NCBI RefSeq assembly: GCF_000300975.2
Contig: NZ_AEEC02000018.1
Coordinates: forward strand, 1 to 64,000
Origin: Herbaspirillum frisingense GSF30
GTDB lineage: Bacteria; Pseudomonadota; Gammaproteobacteria; Burkholderiales; Burkholderiaceae_D
DNA: 64,000 nucleotides
Reading direction: 5' to 3'
Shown here: piece after piece, positions 32,959 to 41,088 of the stretch
How the letters are laid out: each line of letters opens with the position of its first letter
How positions within the stretch are numbered: position 1 is the stretch's first letter
Program-made: the position numbers and the translations under genes
Notes under the pieces: model-generated
Told to the model about the DNA's origin: nothing
The model's database searches: none
Seen by the model: only the letters and a program-made list of their open reading frames with translations

Positions 32959-33147
32959 CTAGACGATGGTATTGATGATGCGGCCGATATTGATATTGGC
33001 CGGTAGGCGCGCCACGGTCGTGGCTGCACCGATCACATCATCCACCGCCGTCTTGGCGACCTTGCCCAGATCAATGCCGACGGACTGCGCCGCCTTGTCG
33101 GCCAGCCAGGCCGTTGCTGCGCCGCTGGCGAGCGTTGCTAGCTCCAT
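32959..33147 (-). CDS. Small Ala-rich protein (62 aa), C-terminus like the YjfB-like protein
   Basis: A 62-residue protein: MELATLASGAATAWLADKAA, then GIDLGKVAKTAVDDVIGAA and LPANINIGRIINTIV. The final part matches LPANPNIGRNVNTTA of the other 62-residue protein, with the same total length; the N-terminal parts differ. AAGGAG sits six bases before ATG 33147. The upstream region shares TGACGTAAAG with that of the YjfB-like gene. The helical, Ala-rich make-up might suit a small secreted or membrane-active peptide, but no function is known. Confidence 0.65.
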   Translation of the reverse strand: MELATLASGAATAWLADKAAQSVGIDLGKVAKTAVDDVIGAATTVARLPANINIGRIINTIV

Positions 33148-33341
33148 ATGAAACTCCTTGTGTGAACTGCAACGGGGCCATGACGCGGCCTGCCCGTCCG
33201 TGTTTCCAGATTCCCCCCAGCACGGCGGTACAAGCTTTACGTCATGGGTGAATGTGTTAGCGGCAGCCAGGCAGCGTCCCTTGACGGTGATTACCCCTTC
33301 CTTACCCGCTTTTGCACTTGTAAACCGGGTAGCGAAGCCAT

Positions 33342-34222
33342 TCAGTTGGGCGCAGCCGGGGTCGGGGCGGGAGCGGTCACCACGGGGGCCAGTTGCTCAT
33401 AGACCGAACTGGCAATGCGCGAGAGTTCCGGGCGGGCGAGACTGCCGGAGAGGGCGTAGCCGAACTGGCCGTCGATCCAGTAGAAGACGTTGACGCGGCC
33501 TTCCTGGGCGAAACGGAAGCCCGTCTCGTGGTTCTGCACCTGGTCGTGCGAGACATACAGGGTGAGCCGCTGACCGGCCGCATCCTGGTACATGAACTGT
33601 GCCACCGGCCCGCTCTGGCCGGGCAGCAGGCGACCGCCGATCAGGTCATAGCCCAGCGGGGCCAGCTTGGGCGCGCGCACATTGGCGCCCAGCCGGCGCG
33701 ACAGCCAGGTCACCAGGGCCTGCTCCTGGTCGGCGCCAACTTCCACCGGGCGCCGCAGGTCGGCGCTGAAGACGGTATGGGCCACTGCAGCCTGGCGTGC
33801 CAGCATCACCGGGGCGGAGGCCACGAGAGTGCGCGCATTGCCGCCGGCGCTCAGGTCACGCAGGTACCAGCCGCCCAGGCCACCGGCCAGGGTCAACAGC
33901 AGCATGGCGGCGTAGCGCCACCAGAGCGCGCTATTGGCGGCATTAGCGGCATTGGCGGCTGCGCCCTGATCACGGCGGCGATATTCTTCGCCGCCTGCCA
34001 GCACCGCAGCAGCCAGGCGGGGGGGAGTGCTTCTTCCAGCACCGGGTCGTAGTGCGCATGCAAGGCGCGATTCTGGGCGCGCCAGGCGCGCACCTGCTGC
34101 AACTCCGCGGCGTGCGCGGGGTCCTGCTCCAGCCAGGCGGCGATTTCACCGGCACGCGATGCCGGCAACTGGCCGTCGGCATAGGCATGCAGCTCTTCTT
34201 CGGAAATTGCCGGGGTCTTCAT
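33342..34222 (-). pseudogene. Anti-sigma factor, reading frame broken at a C7 tract
   Basis: Two frames together give one anti-sigma protein. The first (from ATG 34222) reads MKTPAISEEELHAYADGQLPASRAGEIAAWLEQDP and the second (to 33342) holds the membrane span YAAMLLLTLAGGLGGWYL and an extracytoplasmic part with a C-terminal block FYWIDGQFGYALSG. The change falls at a run of seven C (plus strand 34019-34025). With eight C the frames join as EALPPRLAAAVLAGGEEYRRRDQ and give about 293 residues. The start overlaps the sigma gene (ATGA). A sequencing error, a real mutation or a phase-variable tract are all possible. Confidence 0.85.
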
Positions 34223-34791
34223 TTCACCACCTTCAGGGTCGAACCGGCGCTACCCAGACCACCCAGGCCACCCGCTCCATCCATCGCGTGGCGCAGGCGC
34301 TCGCGGGCGCGTGACAGGCGCGACATGACGGTACCGGTCGGTATGCCCAGGGTCACTGCGACATCCTCGTAACGCATTTCTTCCAGCACCACCAGCAACA
34401 GGACTTCACGCTGTTCAGCCGGCAGCGCCTGCAGGGCCGCTTCCAGGTCCAGCGCCAGCCCCTGGTCGGTAGCCGGCGCGGGGGCCGCGATGGTCTCCGC
34501 CTGCTCCGGTTCCAGTTCCACCGTATTGAGCACCGGCTTGCGGCGCTGGTCGGCGTGCAGGTTATGCATGATGGCGAACAGCCAGGGACGCATGTCGGTG
34601 CCGCGCTTCCAGCTATCGCGCTTTTGCCAGGCGCGTTCCAGCGTGTCCTGCACCAGATCGTCGGCGCCCTCGCGTTCACCGGTCAGGGCCCGGGCGTAGC
34701 GGCGCAGGCGCGGCAGGCAGGCGAGCATGGCTTGCTCGTCGGCCTGTCGTTCGCGCTGTTGCCGTTCCAGCCTGGCCTTGCGTCCGAACAT
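34219..34791 (-). CDS. ECF RNA polymerase sigma factor
   Basis: A 190-residue extracytoplasmic-function sigma factor. Region 2 is at about 22-90 (LPRLRRYARALTGEREGADDLVQDTLERAWQKRDSW, then RPWLFAIMHNLHAD), and region 4 at about 120-175 (LQALPAEQREVLLLVVLEEMRYEDVAVTLGIPTGTVMSRLSRARERLR). It is followed, with a four-base overlap, by a membrane anti-sigma gene, so activity should be held in check at the membrane. The C-terminal Gly-rich tail is outside the core fold. The inducing signal is not visible. Confidence 0.93.
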   Translation of the reverse strand: MFGRKARLERQQRERQADEQAMLACLPRLRRYARALTGEREGADDLVQDTLERAWQKRDSWKRGTDMRPWLFAIMHNLHADQRRKPVLNTVELEPEQAETIAAPAPATDQGLALDLEAALQALPAEQREVLLLVVLEEMRYEDVAVTLGIPTGTVMSRLSRARERLRHAMDGAGGLGGLGSAGSTLKVVK

Positions 34792-34820
34792 GGGGCGCTC
34801 CCGGTGCCTGGCGGCTCAGC

Positions 34821-35192
34821 TCAGGGCTTGACCACGTGCCAGATGTCCTTGAAGTTGTCGCCGGTGCGCTCACCGGGCTTCTTGTCGGCTTCATACAGGT
34901 ACAGCGGCTTGCCCTGATAGGCCAGCTGGGCGCTGCCGTCGTCGCGGGTCACGGTGGAATACGGCGCGGCGGGCATGCCCATGGGCGCCACCGGCGGCCA
35001 CAGCTTGGCGCAAGGGCCATTGCAGACGCTCTTGCCGCTGTTGGCGGTGTCCTTGTCGAAGGTATAGACGGTCATGCCCTTGGCATCGACCAGGATGCCG
35101 TCCATGGTCTTGACGCCAGCACTCTGGGCGGAGGCGATCAGGGATGCCGAGGCACAGGCCAGGGCCAGCAGGGAGCTTGCGAGCAGTCTCAT
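34821..35192 (-). CDS. Exported protein with Yx(F/W/Y)xxD repeats (COG4315-like)
   Basis: A 123-residue exported protein. A signal peptide covers about residues 1-23. Two copies of the Yx(F/W/Y)xxD motif follow, VYTFDKD and LYLYEAD, with CNGPCAKLWPP between them, as in the COG4315 family of secreted or lipoprotein repeat proteins. A lipobox is not clear, so it may be soluble in the periplasm. It lies 29 bases before the sigma-factor gene on the same strand and may be co-transcribed with it. Function of the family is unknown. Confidence 0.88.
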   Translation of the reverse strand: MRLLASSLLALACASASLIASAQSAGVKTMDGILVDAKGMTVYTFDKDTANSGKSVCNGPCAKLWPPVAPMGMPAAPYSTVTRDDGSAQLAYQGKPLYLYEADKKPGERTGDNFKDIWHVVKP

Positions 35193-35332
35193 GTCATTTC
35201 CTTTTCTTGGTGGGCTTACAGGTTACGGGTTACGCGTTATGCCATACCCATGCCGACGTATACGCGGCCGGCCCCTGCATTATTCCCGTCCCTGCAAAAA
35301 TATTTTTACCTGAGCCGTGCCGCGCCGCACCA

Positions 35333-35779
35333 TCAGCGGCTGACGGTCTCGCGTTGCATCGGTGCCAGCAGGGCCAGCAGCCGGTTCTGGGTGTGCGAGG
35401 GGATGCCGTTGGCGTCCATGGCCAGTTGCAGGTCTTCCACCAGGGCATTGAAGTCGGCGTTGCTGAGCTTGAGACCCTGGTGCACTTCGCGCATGGGGTC
35501 ACCCGTGTAGATGCAGCCGCCGCCGCTCAACTGGCAGAACTGTTCCACCAGCTTTTGCTTGACGCGCTCGATATTGGACTCCGCAAACGTATGCTTGATG
35601 CGCCGATCGGCCAGCATGCTGGCCATGAAGTCATCCACTACTTTCTGCAGCACCGGCAAGCCGCCCAGGGCGCGGTAGAGGCTGTCATCCGGCGTCGTCT
35701 GCGCCTGAGTCTGAGCCGCGCCGAGTGTACCGGCCAGGGCCAGAGCGGCGGCGACGCGCGCTATCTGCTGTCTCATCAT
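35333..35779 (-). CDS. Exported group I truncated haemoglobin
   Basis: A 148-residue haem protein. An N-terminal signal peptide (about residues 1-27, ending AAQTQAQ) implies a periplasmic globin, unusual for this family. The 2-on-2 globin follows: YRALGGLPVLQKVVDDF, MLADRRIKHTF, the GGGCIYTGDPM segment and the proximal His100 in REVHQGLKLS. The B10 position, Tyr in most group I members, is Met52 here (DDFM). Cys82 and Cys89 could form a disulphide. It ends a four-gene operon, 15 bases after the DUF3034-like gene. Confidence 0.9.
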   Translation of the reverse strand: MMRQQIARVAAALALAGTLGAAQTQAQTTPDDSLYRALGGLPVLQKVVDDFMASMLADRRIKHTFAESNIERVKQKLVEQFCQLSGGGCIYTGDPMREVHQGLKLSNADFNALVEDLQLAMDANGIPSHTQNRLLALLAPMQRETVSR

Positions 35780-35794
35780 GGCTGCTCCTCGCGC

Positions 35795-36847
35795 TCAGAA
35801 TCCGGCCTGCAGCGACAGATAGACGCCGCGCTGCCGCTTGGGGTTGTAGACGGTGATGTCGCCCAGCGCCACGTAGGCCAGGGTCATCGACAGGTTCTTG
35901 CTGGGGAACCAGGCCAGGAAGGCATCGTAGTAGTCCTTCTCATGGTCGGCTGCGAGGTTGCGCGGCTTCATGCGGTATTCCACGCCCAGCGCCAGCTTGC
36001 GGTTGATCAGGTAGGCCGCCGAAAACTCGCCCATGGCCTGGTAGCGATCACGCTGGTCGCCGCCGAAGCCGAGCAGGCCCATCTGGTTGGCCTTGGTCAG
36101 GCGCAGCGTGCCGTTGAGCAGCAGGCTTTCCTGTAGCAGGAGCTTGGTGGCGGCGAGGTAATAGTCGATGCCGGCGTCGCTGGCTGCGCCCAGTTGCTTG
36201 ACGCTGGTAACCGCCCCCAGGCCGCCGATGCCATTGTTGTGCTTGAACATGATCCCGGCGGCAACCTGCGGCAGCCAGCGGTCCTGGTCGTAGACCGCGT
36301 CACCGGCCAGCTTGAGCTTGATGCCGACGATGTCCTGGCTGATCTTGAGGTCGGCCAGCGGCGCCAGGCTGCCGTAGAGCTCCTGCTTGTTCAGCGAGAG
36401 TTCGACACGGTCTAGGATGCCCACGGCCACGCCGTAGGACTTCAAGGTGTAATCCTGGGTCGACAGATAGGTGTAGTGCGCATTGGCACCATAGCTGTCG
36501 CGAGTCCCGTAGCCGGTGATCAGGGCCCAGGGCGTGAGACCACCGCCACCGGCGCCTTCTACCTGGGTCACGCCACCGGTGGCGGTGAGCTTGCCCAGGT
36601 CGGGCATCCAGCGGCGATCGTCGGGTGCTGTGGACGCGGTGGCCTCGCCGGTCGTCGTGGGCGTAGAGGGCGTAGAGGGTGTAGAGGGCGCCGCTGCGGC
36701 GGCCGCGCCGGCGCCCATGGCCCGGGCTGCCTTCTGCTGCTGGGCCAGCGCCCAGGCATCGCGTTCGGCATCGCTCATCTGCGCCAGCACAGGTGCGGAG
36801 AGCGTTGTCAACAGCGCCAGAGCGCCGCCCTTGATGGTGTTCTTCAT
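35795..36847 (-). CDS. DUF3034-like exported, probably outer-membrane, protein
   Basis: A 350-residue protein. A signal peptide (about 1-22) is followed by an Ala/Pro/Thr linker with an APSTPSTPSTPTTT repeat encoded by 9-bp tandem units (about 36661-36690). Then comes a long region rich in alternating aromatic and polar residues (ALITGYGTRDSYGANAHYTYL, FSAAYLINRKLALGVEYRMKP) ending in GVYLSLQAGF, typical of an outer-membrane beta-barrel with a terminal Phe. It resembles DUF3034 proteins. It lies 61 bases after the GGDEF-EAL gene and 15 before the globin gene. Function unknown. Confidence 0.82.
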   Translation of the reverse strand: MKNTIKGGALALLTTLSAPVLAQMSDAERDAWALAQQQKAARAMGAGAAAAAAPSTPSTPSTPTTTGEATASTAPDDRRWMPDLGKLTATGGVTQVEGAGGGGLTPWALITGYGTRDSYGANAHYTYLSTQDYTLKSYGVAVGILDRVELSLNKQELYGSLAPLADLKISQDIVGIKLKLAGDAVYDQDRWLPQVAAGIMFKHNNGIGGLGAVTSVKQLGAASDAGIDYYLAATKLLLQESLLLNGTLRLTKANQMGLLGFGGDQRDRYQAMGEFSAAYLINRKLALGVEYRMKPRNLAADHEKDYYDAFLAWFPSKNLSMTLAYVALGDITVYNPKRQRGVYLSLQAGF

Positions 36848-36908
36848 CCCACTCCCCCTGCCCCACTTGTCTGATCCGTCATTGATGCTGGCGCCCCCTC
36901 GGCGCCAC

Positions 36909-39326
36909 TCATACCGCCACGTTTTCGGACTGGTCCAGCGCCTCCGGCGCGCGCCATTGCTGCAGCCATTCCAGGAAACGCTCAACCGGCATGGGCTTGC
37001 CCATGAAATAGCCTTGCCCCTGATCGCAGCCCATCTGCCGCAGCAGGAACCAGACCTCTTCGCTCTCCACCCCTTCGGCCACCACCCGCAAGCCCAGGTT
37101 GTGGCCCAGGTCGATGGTGGAGCGCACGATCTTGGCGTCGTCCTGGTCCTGTGCCATCTTCATGACAAAGGACTTGTCGATCTTCAGCTCCCGCACCGGC
37201 AGGCGCTTCAGGTAGGCCAGCGAGGAATAACCGGTGCCGAAATCGTCGATGCTCAAGGCGAAACCCATGGCCGCCAGCCGGTCCAGCGTGTTCTGGGCAC
37301 GCGCCGGGTCGTCCATGATGGCGCTCTCGGTGATCTCCAGGCAGAGCGCGGCGGGCGTGAGTCCGTGGCGCTCGACGATGGCGGCGAAGACGCCCGGCAA
37401 CTCCTGGTCCAGCAGGTCGCGTGTCGAGAGGTTGACCGAGAATTTCAGGGCAATGCCATTGCGACGCAGCTCGGCCGACAGGCTGGCGACCTTTTCCATC
37501 ATCCAGACGGTCAGCATGCGAATGAAACCGGTGGTCTCGGCGAAGGGAATGAAATTGTCCGGGCCGATGAAGCCCTTTTCCGGATGCAGCCAGCGCACCA
37601 GCGCTTCGGCCCCGAACACTTCGCCGGAGGCCAGGTCCAGCTTGGGCTGCAGATAGAGCATGAATTCGTCGCGCTCCAGTGCGCGGCGCAGCTCGGAAAG
37701 GAGCGACAGGCTTTCCTGGCTGCTGCGGTCGATGGCAGGGTCGTAGACCACCACCCCGCTGCCCTTGCGCTTGGCGGTGTACATCGCCACCTCGACGCGG
37801 CTGAGCAGGACATCACTGCTGCGCCCATGAGCCGGATAGCCGGCGATGCCGATGCCGGCGCCCAGGTCCACCGTCTGTTCCTGCAGGGACAAGGGTTGCT
37901 CCAGCGCCCGCAGGATATGTGCCGCCTGCGCCAACGCGCCTTCCAGGTTCACACCGGGCAGCAGGATGGCAAATTCGTCGCCGCCCAGTCGCGCCACCTT
38001 GGCCCCCGGATACAGCAGCTGGGCCGTCAGGCGCGACGCCACCTGGCGCAGCAGGTCGTCGCCGAAGCGGTGACCCAGCACATCGTTGACCTGCTGGAAG
38101 CGGTCCAGGTCCATCATCAGGATGTGGCAGGTACCGCCCACCGATTCCCCGCCGTCGATGATGGCGTCCCGTAGCAGATCGGCGAACTGCACCCGGTTGG
38201 GCAGGCCGGTCAACTGGTCCTGGTAGGCCAGCCGGCTGATTTTCAGTTCACGTTTGGCGATCTCGCCACGCATGGTTTCGAAGGCTGCGCCCAAGCGGCC
38301 GATCTCGTCCTGGCGCCGGATGTACAGGCCTTCGCTGTAGTCACCCGCGCCCAGGCGCTTGGCAACGCTGGCCAGGTCGCGCAGGGGACTGGTGATGCGC
38401 CGTGCCATCACGGCACTGGCCACCGCCGCACCCAGCACGCCCAATACCGTAATGCTCAGCAGGATCACTTGCAGCCGCTGGTAGGGTGCCACCGCTTCGC
38501 TGACCGAACGCTGCAACACCGCCACCGCCTGCTGGCCGTTGCTGGCCTGCGCCAGCGGCAGGATGCGGGCGCGATACTGGTTGCCGTCGATCTGCAGGTC
38601 GGCCGGGCCGGCGGCGCGCACATCGCCCACTTCGTGCAGCAGCATCTGCGCCTCCGGCTTGGCCAGGGTCGATACATCCGACACCCAGTCAGCGCGCCCG
38701 CGCTGGCGGACCAGGATGGACACCTGCAGCTGCGACAGGGCGCGCATGTCATTGACCAGATCGCGATCCACCGGGAAGCCCATGACCACCCAGGCGATGG
38801 TGACCGGCGCCTTGATCGGCACGGCCACGATCTGGAACAGGTTCTCCCCCACCACCACACTCTCGGCGGCACCGTTGGCATTGTCCTTGTCGGCCTTGCG
38901 CACCAGCTCCAGGCTGCTGCGCTGGAGGTCGGTGTCGGGGTACTCCATGGTCGAGGCGCGAATCGTGCCGTCGGTGGCGATCAGCATGCCCATGGAAGCG
39001 CCGATGCGCGCCCCGTGGTTGGCCAGCACCGAGCCGATGGTGTCATGGTCGTCGGTGCCAATGGCCTGGCGGAAGCCGAAGTCGGACGCCAGCAGCCTTG
39101 CGCCCTGGGTCAGTTTCTGGGCGTTCTGGTCCAGCAGGCGCGTGAAGACGCGCTCACCGATCACCAGTTCGTCGCTGATGGCGCTGCGCGCGTTGCGGTC
39201 GATGGCGGTACGGATCGCCACGAAGCCGGCCAGTTGCACCACCACGATGAGGATGATGAACAGCGCAACGATCTTGCTTTCCAGACGGTAGAGACGCACC
39301 CTAGCCCCGTTTCCCTTATTTGCCAT
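36909..39326 (-). CDS. Membrane-bound GGDEF-EAL c-di-GMP protein with HAMP and periplasmic sensor
   Basis: An 805-residue signalling protein. Order: membrane span at about 17-38 (IVALFIILIVVVQLAGFVAI), a periplasmic sensor of about 250 residues, a second span near 305-325, HAMP, GGDEF (motif ARLGGDEFAIL intact) and EAL (GAEALVRW, DDFGTGYSSLAYLKRLP and KIDKSF intact). The RxxD inhibitory site before GGDEF is missing (YPGA instead). It may make and degrade c-di-GMP in answer to a periplasmic cue. It starts 13 bases after a cupredoxin-like gene and is followed by the DUF3034-like and globin genes. Confidence 0.93.
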   Translation of the reverse strand: MANKGNGARVRLYRLESKIVALFIILIVVVQLAGFVAIRTAIDRNARSAISDELVIGERVFTRLLDQNAQKLTQGARLLASDFGFRQAIGTDDHDTIGSVLANHGARIGASMGMLIATDGTIRASTMEYPDTDLQRSSLELVRKADKDNANGAAESVVVGENLFQIVAVPIKAPVTIAWVVMGFPVDRDLVNDMRALSQLQVSILVRQRGRADWVSDVSTLAKPEAQMLLHEVGDVRAAGPADLQIDGNQYRARILPLAQASNGQQAVAVLQRSVSEAVAPYQRLQVILLSITVLGVLGAAVASAVMARRITSPLRDLASVAKRLGAGDYSEGLYIRRQDEIGRLGAAFETMRGEIAKRELKISRLAYQDQLTGLPNRVQFADLLRDAIIDGGESVGGTCHILMMDLDRFQQVNDVLGHRFGDDLLRQVASRLTAQLLYPGAKVARLGGDEFAILLPGVNLEGALAQAAHILRALEQPLSLQEQTVDLGAGIGIAGYPAHGRSSDVLLSRVEVAMYTAKRKGSGVVVYDPAIDRSSQESLSLLSELRRALERDEFMLYLQPKLDLASGEVFGAEALVRWLHPEKGFIGPDNFIPFAETTGFIRMLTVWMMEKVASLSAELRRNGIALKFSVNLSTRDLLDQELPGVFAAIVERHGLTPAALCLEITESAIMDDPARAQNTLDRLAAMGFALSIDDFGTGYSSLAYLKRLPVRELKIDKSFVMKMAQDQDDAKIVRSTIDLGHNLGLRVVAEGVESEEVWFLLRQMGCDQGQGYFMGKPMPVERFLEWLQQWRAPEALDQSENVAV

Positions 39327-39339
39327 GCACGGCGCCGCC

Positions 39340-39978
39340 CTACAGCGGGACCGCCTTGACGTTGAGTTTGATGGCGGCCTTGCCGTCGCCCTGGACCTCC
39401 AGCGCCTGTTGCACGGCGGCCTGGTTCGGGCCCATGGTGAAATACCAGGCCTTGAGCGTGTAGCGGCCATTGCCCAGGCCTTCCAGCCGGACCGTGCCGC
39501 TGCGATCGGTCACGCCGAAATACGGCGTATTGACCACCTGCACGTAGGCCACCATCTCGTCATGGATATTGCAGCCCAGGACCACGGTTCCCGCCTTGTC
39601 GAAGACTACCGGGCTGCCGGGCACGCCGGAATAAAGCTTCAGTTCGAAGGTCTTGGCCGGCGAGAACGAATAGACGTGGTGCCGGATATTGTCGTGATTG
39701 GGAAACAGGATGGACGTGCCGGTCTGCACCACCGTCACCAGCGGGATGAAGGTCTTGTTCTTCTGCTCGATCTCGACCTGTCGCGGCGGCTTGGCGGGTG
39801 CGGCGGCGCCTCCCGCCGGTTCGGCATAGACCACGGCATTGGGAACCACCTGACCGGCGCTATCGAGGACCTGCACCGAGACCGCTGCCTGCGCTGCGCA
39901 GGCAGTAGCGGCGGCCCAGATACATGCCATGACCTTGACGAGCTGCCCTGCCCTGCGGCGCATGTTCTTGTTCTGCAT
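39340..39978 (-). CDS. Exported cupredoxin-like methylamine utilization protein
   Basis: A 212-residue periplasmic protein. A signal peptide covers about residues 1-31. The cupredoxin part has likely type 1 copper ligands: His95, His100 or His101 in LFPNHDNIRHHVYSFS and Cys136, His139 and Met142 in VVLGCNIHDEMVAY. Annotation pipelines name such proteins methylamine utilization protein, but no methylamine dehydrogenase genes lie here. It is the first gene of the operon with the GGDEF-EAL protein, DUF3034-like protein and globin. The start at 39978 gives a normal signal peptide. Confidence 0.85.
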   Translation of the reverse strand: MQNKNMRRRAGQLVKVMACIWAAATACAAQAAVSVQVLDSAGQVVPNAVVYAEPAGGAAAPAKPPRQVEIEQKNKTFIPLVTVVQTGTSILFPNHDNIRHHVYSFSPAKTFELKLYSGVPGSPVVFDKAGTVVLGCNIHDEMVAYVQVVNTPYFGVTDRSGTVRLEGLGNGRYTLKAWYFTMGPNQAAVQQALEVQGDGKAAIKLNVKAVPL

Positions 39979-40198
39979 ATCGCTTGATGGAAAATGGGTA
40001 ACGGCGGGGGCCACCCGGCGCGCCACCTCCATGGCGCATCCGACAAGCCTTTCCCTTCACCCTGCACTATACGGAAGCCCTTAGCGCTGCATATAGGGGA
40101 GTTTCTGAGTTGCCCGACAGCAATCCGACAACCCAACACCCCTTATGATCGCCCTGCTGGTGATCAGTCCCCTCATGAACCTACACCAAGCTTCACGA

Positions 40199-40825
40199 TT
40201 ATGCCTGCGAATCTTCCCTTGGAGCAGTCAGATAGCCGATCACTGCCGGCAGAATTTCCGGACGCACGCTCCCTGCGGACAGCCCTCCCGGACCGGTCAG
40301 GACCACGGCATTGATCAGCGCCTTCAACATGCGCTGCAGGACGAAGGTCGCCACATCCAGGTCAGGCGTGGTGATGCTGCTGCGGTGCTTTTCCAGCACG
40401 CGGCGGATGGCCTCGAAGAAACGCTGGCGGATCTCGCTGGACACCGGCAGGTTGTAGGCCGGGAATTCCTCTTCCAGGATGCGGTTCAGTTCCGGCTCCA
40501 GCAGATGGGCCGCCACCAGGGCGCCGATCAGCTTGTCGAAGTCTTCGCGCAGGGAGCCAGCGGCATCGATATGCGCCACCACATCCTCGAACAGCCCCAG
40601 CATGCGCGAGACATGGCGCTCGCGCAGGGCAAAGATCAAGGCGTCCTTGTTGGGGAAATACTGGTACAGCGAGCCCACGCTGATACCGGCCGATTCGGCC
40701 ACGAGATTGGTGTTGGTCTTGGCATAGCCGCGCTCGACGAGCACGCGTGACATGGCATCAAGGATGGTATCGACCATCGCCCGCGAACGCGCCTGGCGTG
40801 GTTCTTTTCTGGGTTGCAGTTTCAT
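40199..40825 (-). CDS. TetR family transcriptional regulator
   Basis: A 208-residue repressor. The DNA-binding domain is at about residues 12-60 (RSRAMVDTILDAMSRVLVERGYAKTNTNLVAESAGISVGSLYQYFPNKDALI), and the rest is a helical ligand domain. It is divergent from the efflux operon that begins with the outer-membrane lipoprotein gene, so it probably represses that operon until a toxic compound binds. The ATG at 40825 (MKLQPRKEPRQARS) fits the family; the longer frame is a non-coding extension. Confidence 0.93.
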   Translation of the reverse strand: MKLQPRKEPRQARSRAMVDTILDAMSRVLVERGYAKTNTNLVAESAGISVGSLYQYFPNKDALIFALRERHVSRMLGLFEDVVAHIDAAGSLREDFDKLIGALVAAHLLEPELNRILEEEFPAYNLPVSSEIRQRFFEAIRRVLEKHRSSITTPDLDVATFVLQRMLKALINAVVLTGPGGLSAGSVRPEILPAVIGYLTAPREDSQA

Positions 40826-41088
40826 TGGCAGCTTTGGTAAGGAATTCGCCCGCCCCCGACGCGAATTCACAACATGAGTGATTGTTCGTATATCCAAGTA
40901 TAATACGGAAAATGAGTTTTTACTCGCCCCGCCCCCGGATGGTACTCGTAAATCCAGGTGAGCGCTTGGCGCCGGATCGAACCGGCGCCGCCGGCATGCC
41001 ATGCGTGTGGCCTGCTGGGCAGGCATCAGCGGGTCGCAAAACTCACAAAAGAACTCGTATCGCCAAATACCTCTTCGTGGAGAATTCT

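Noticed and set aside
39250-39310. Methylamine dehydrogenase cluster suggested by the name of the cupredoxin-like protein
   Set aside because: No dehydrogenase or maturation genes are present; the name reflects pipeline habit only.
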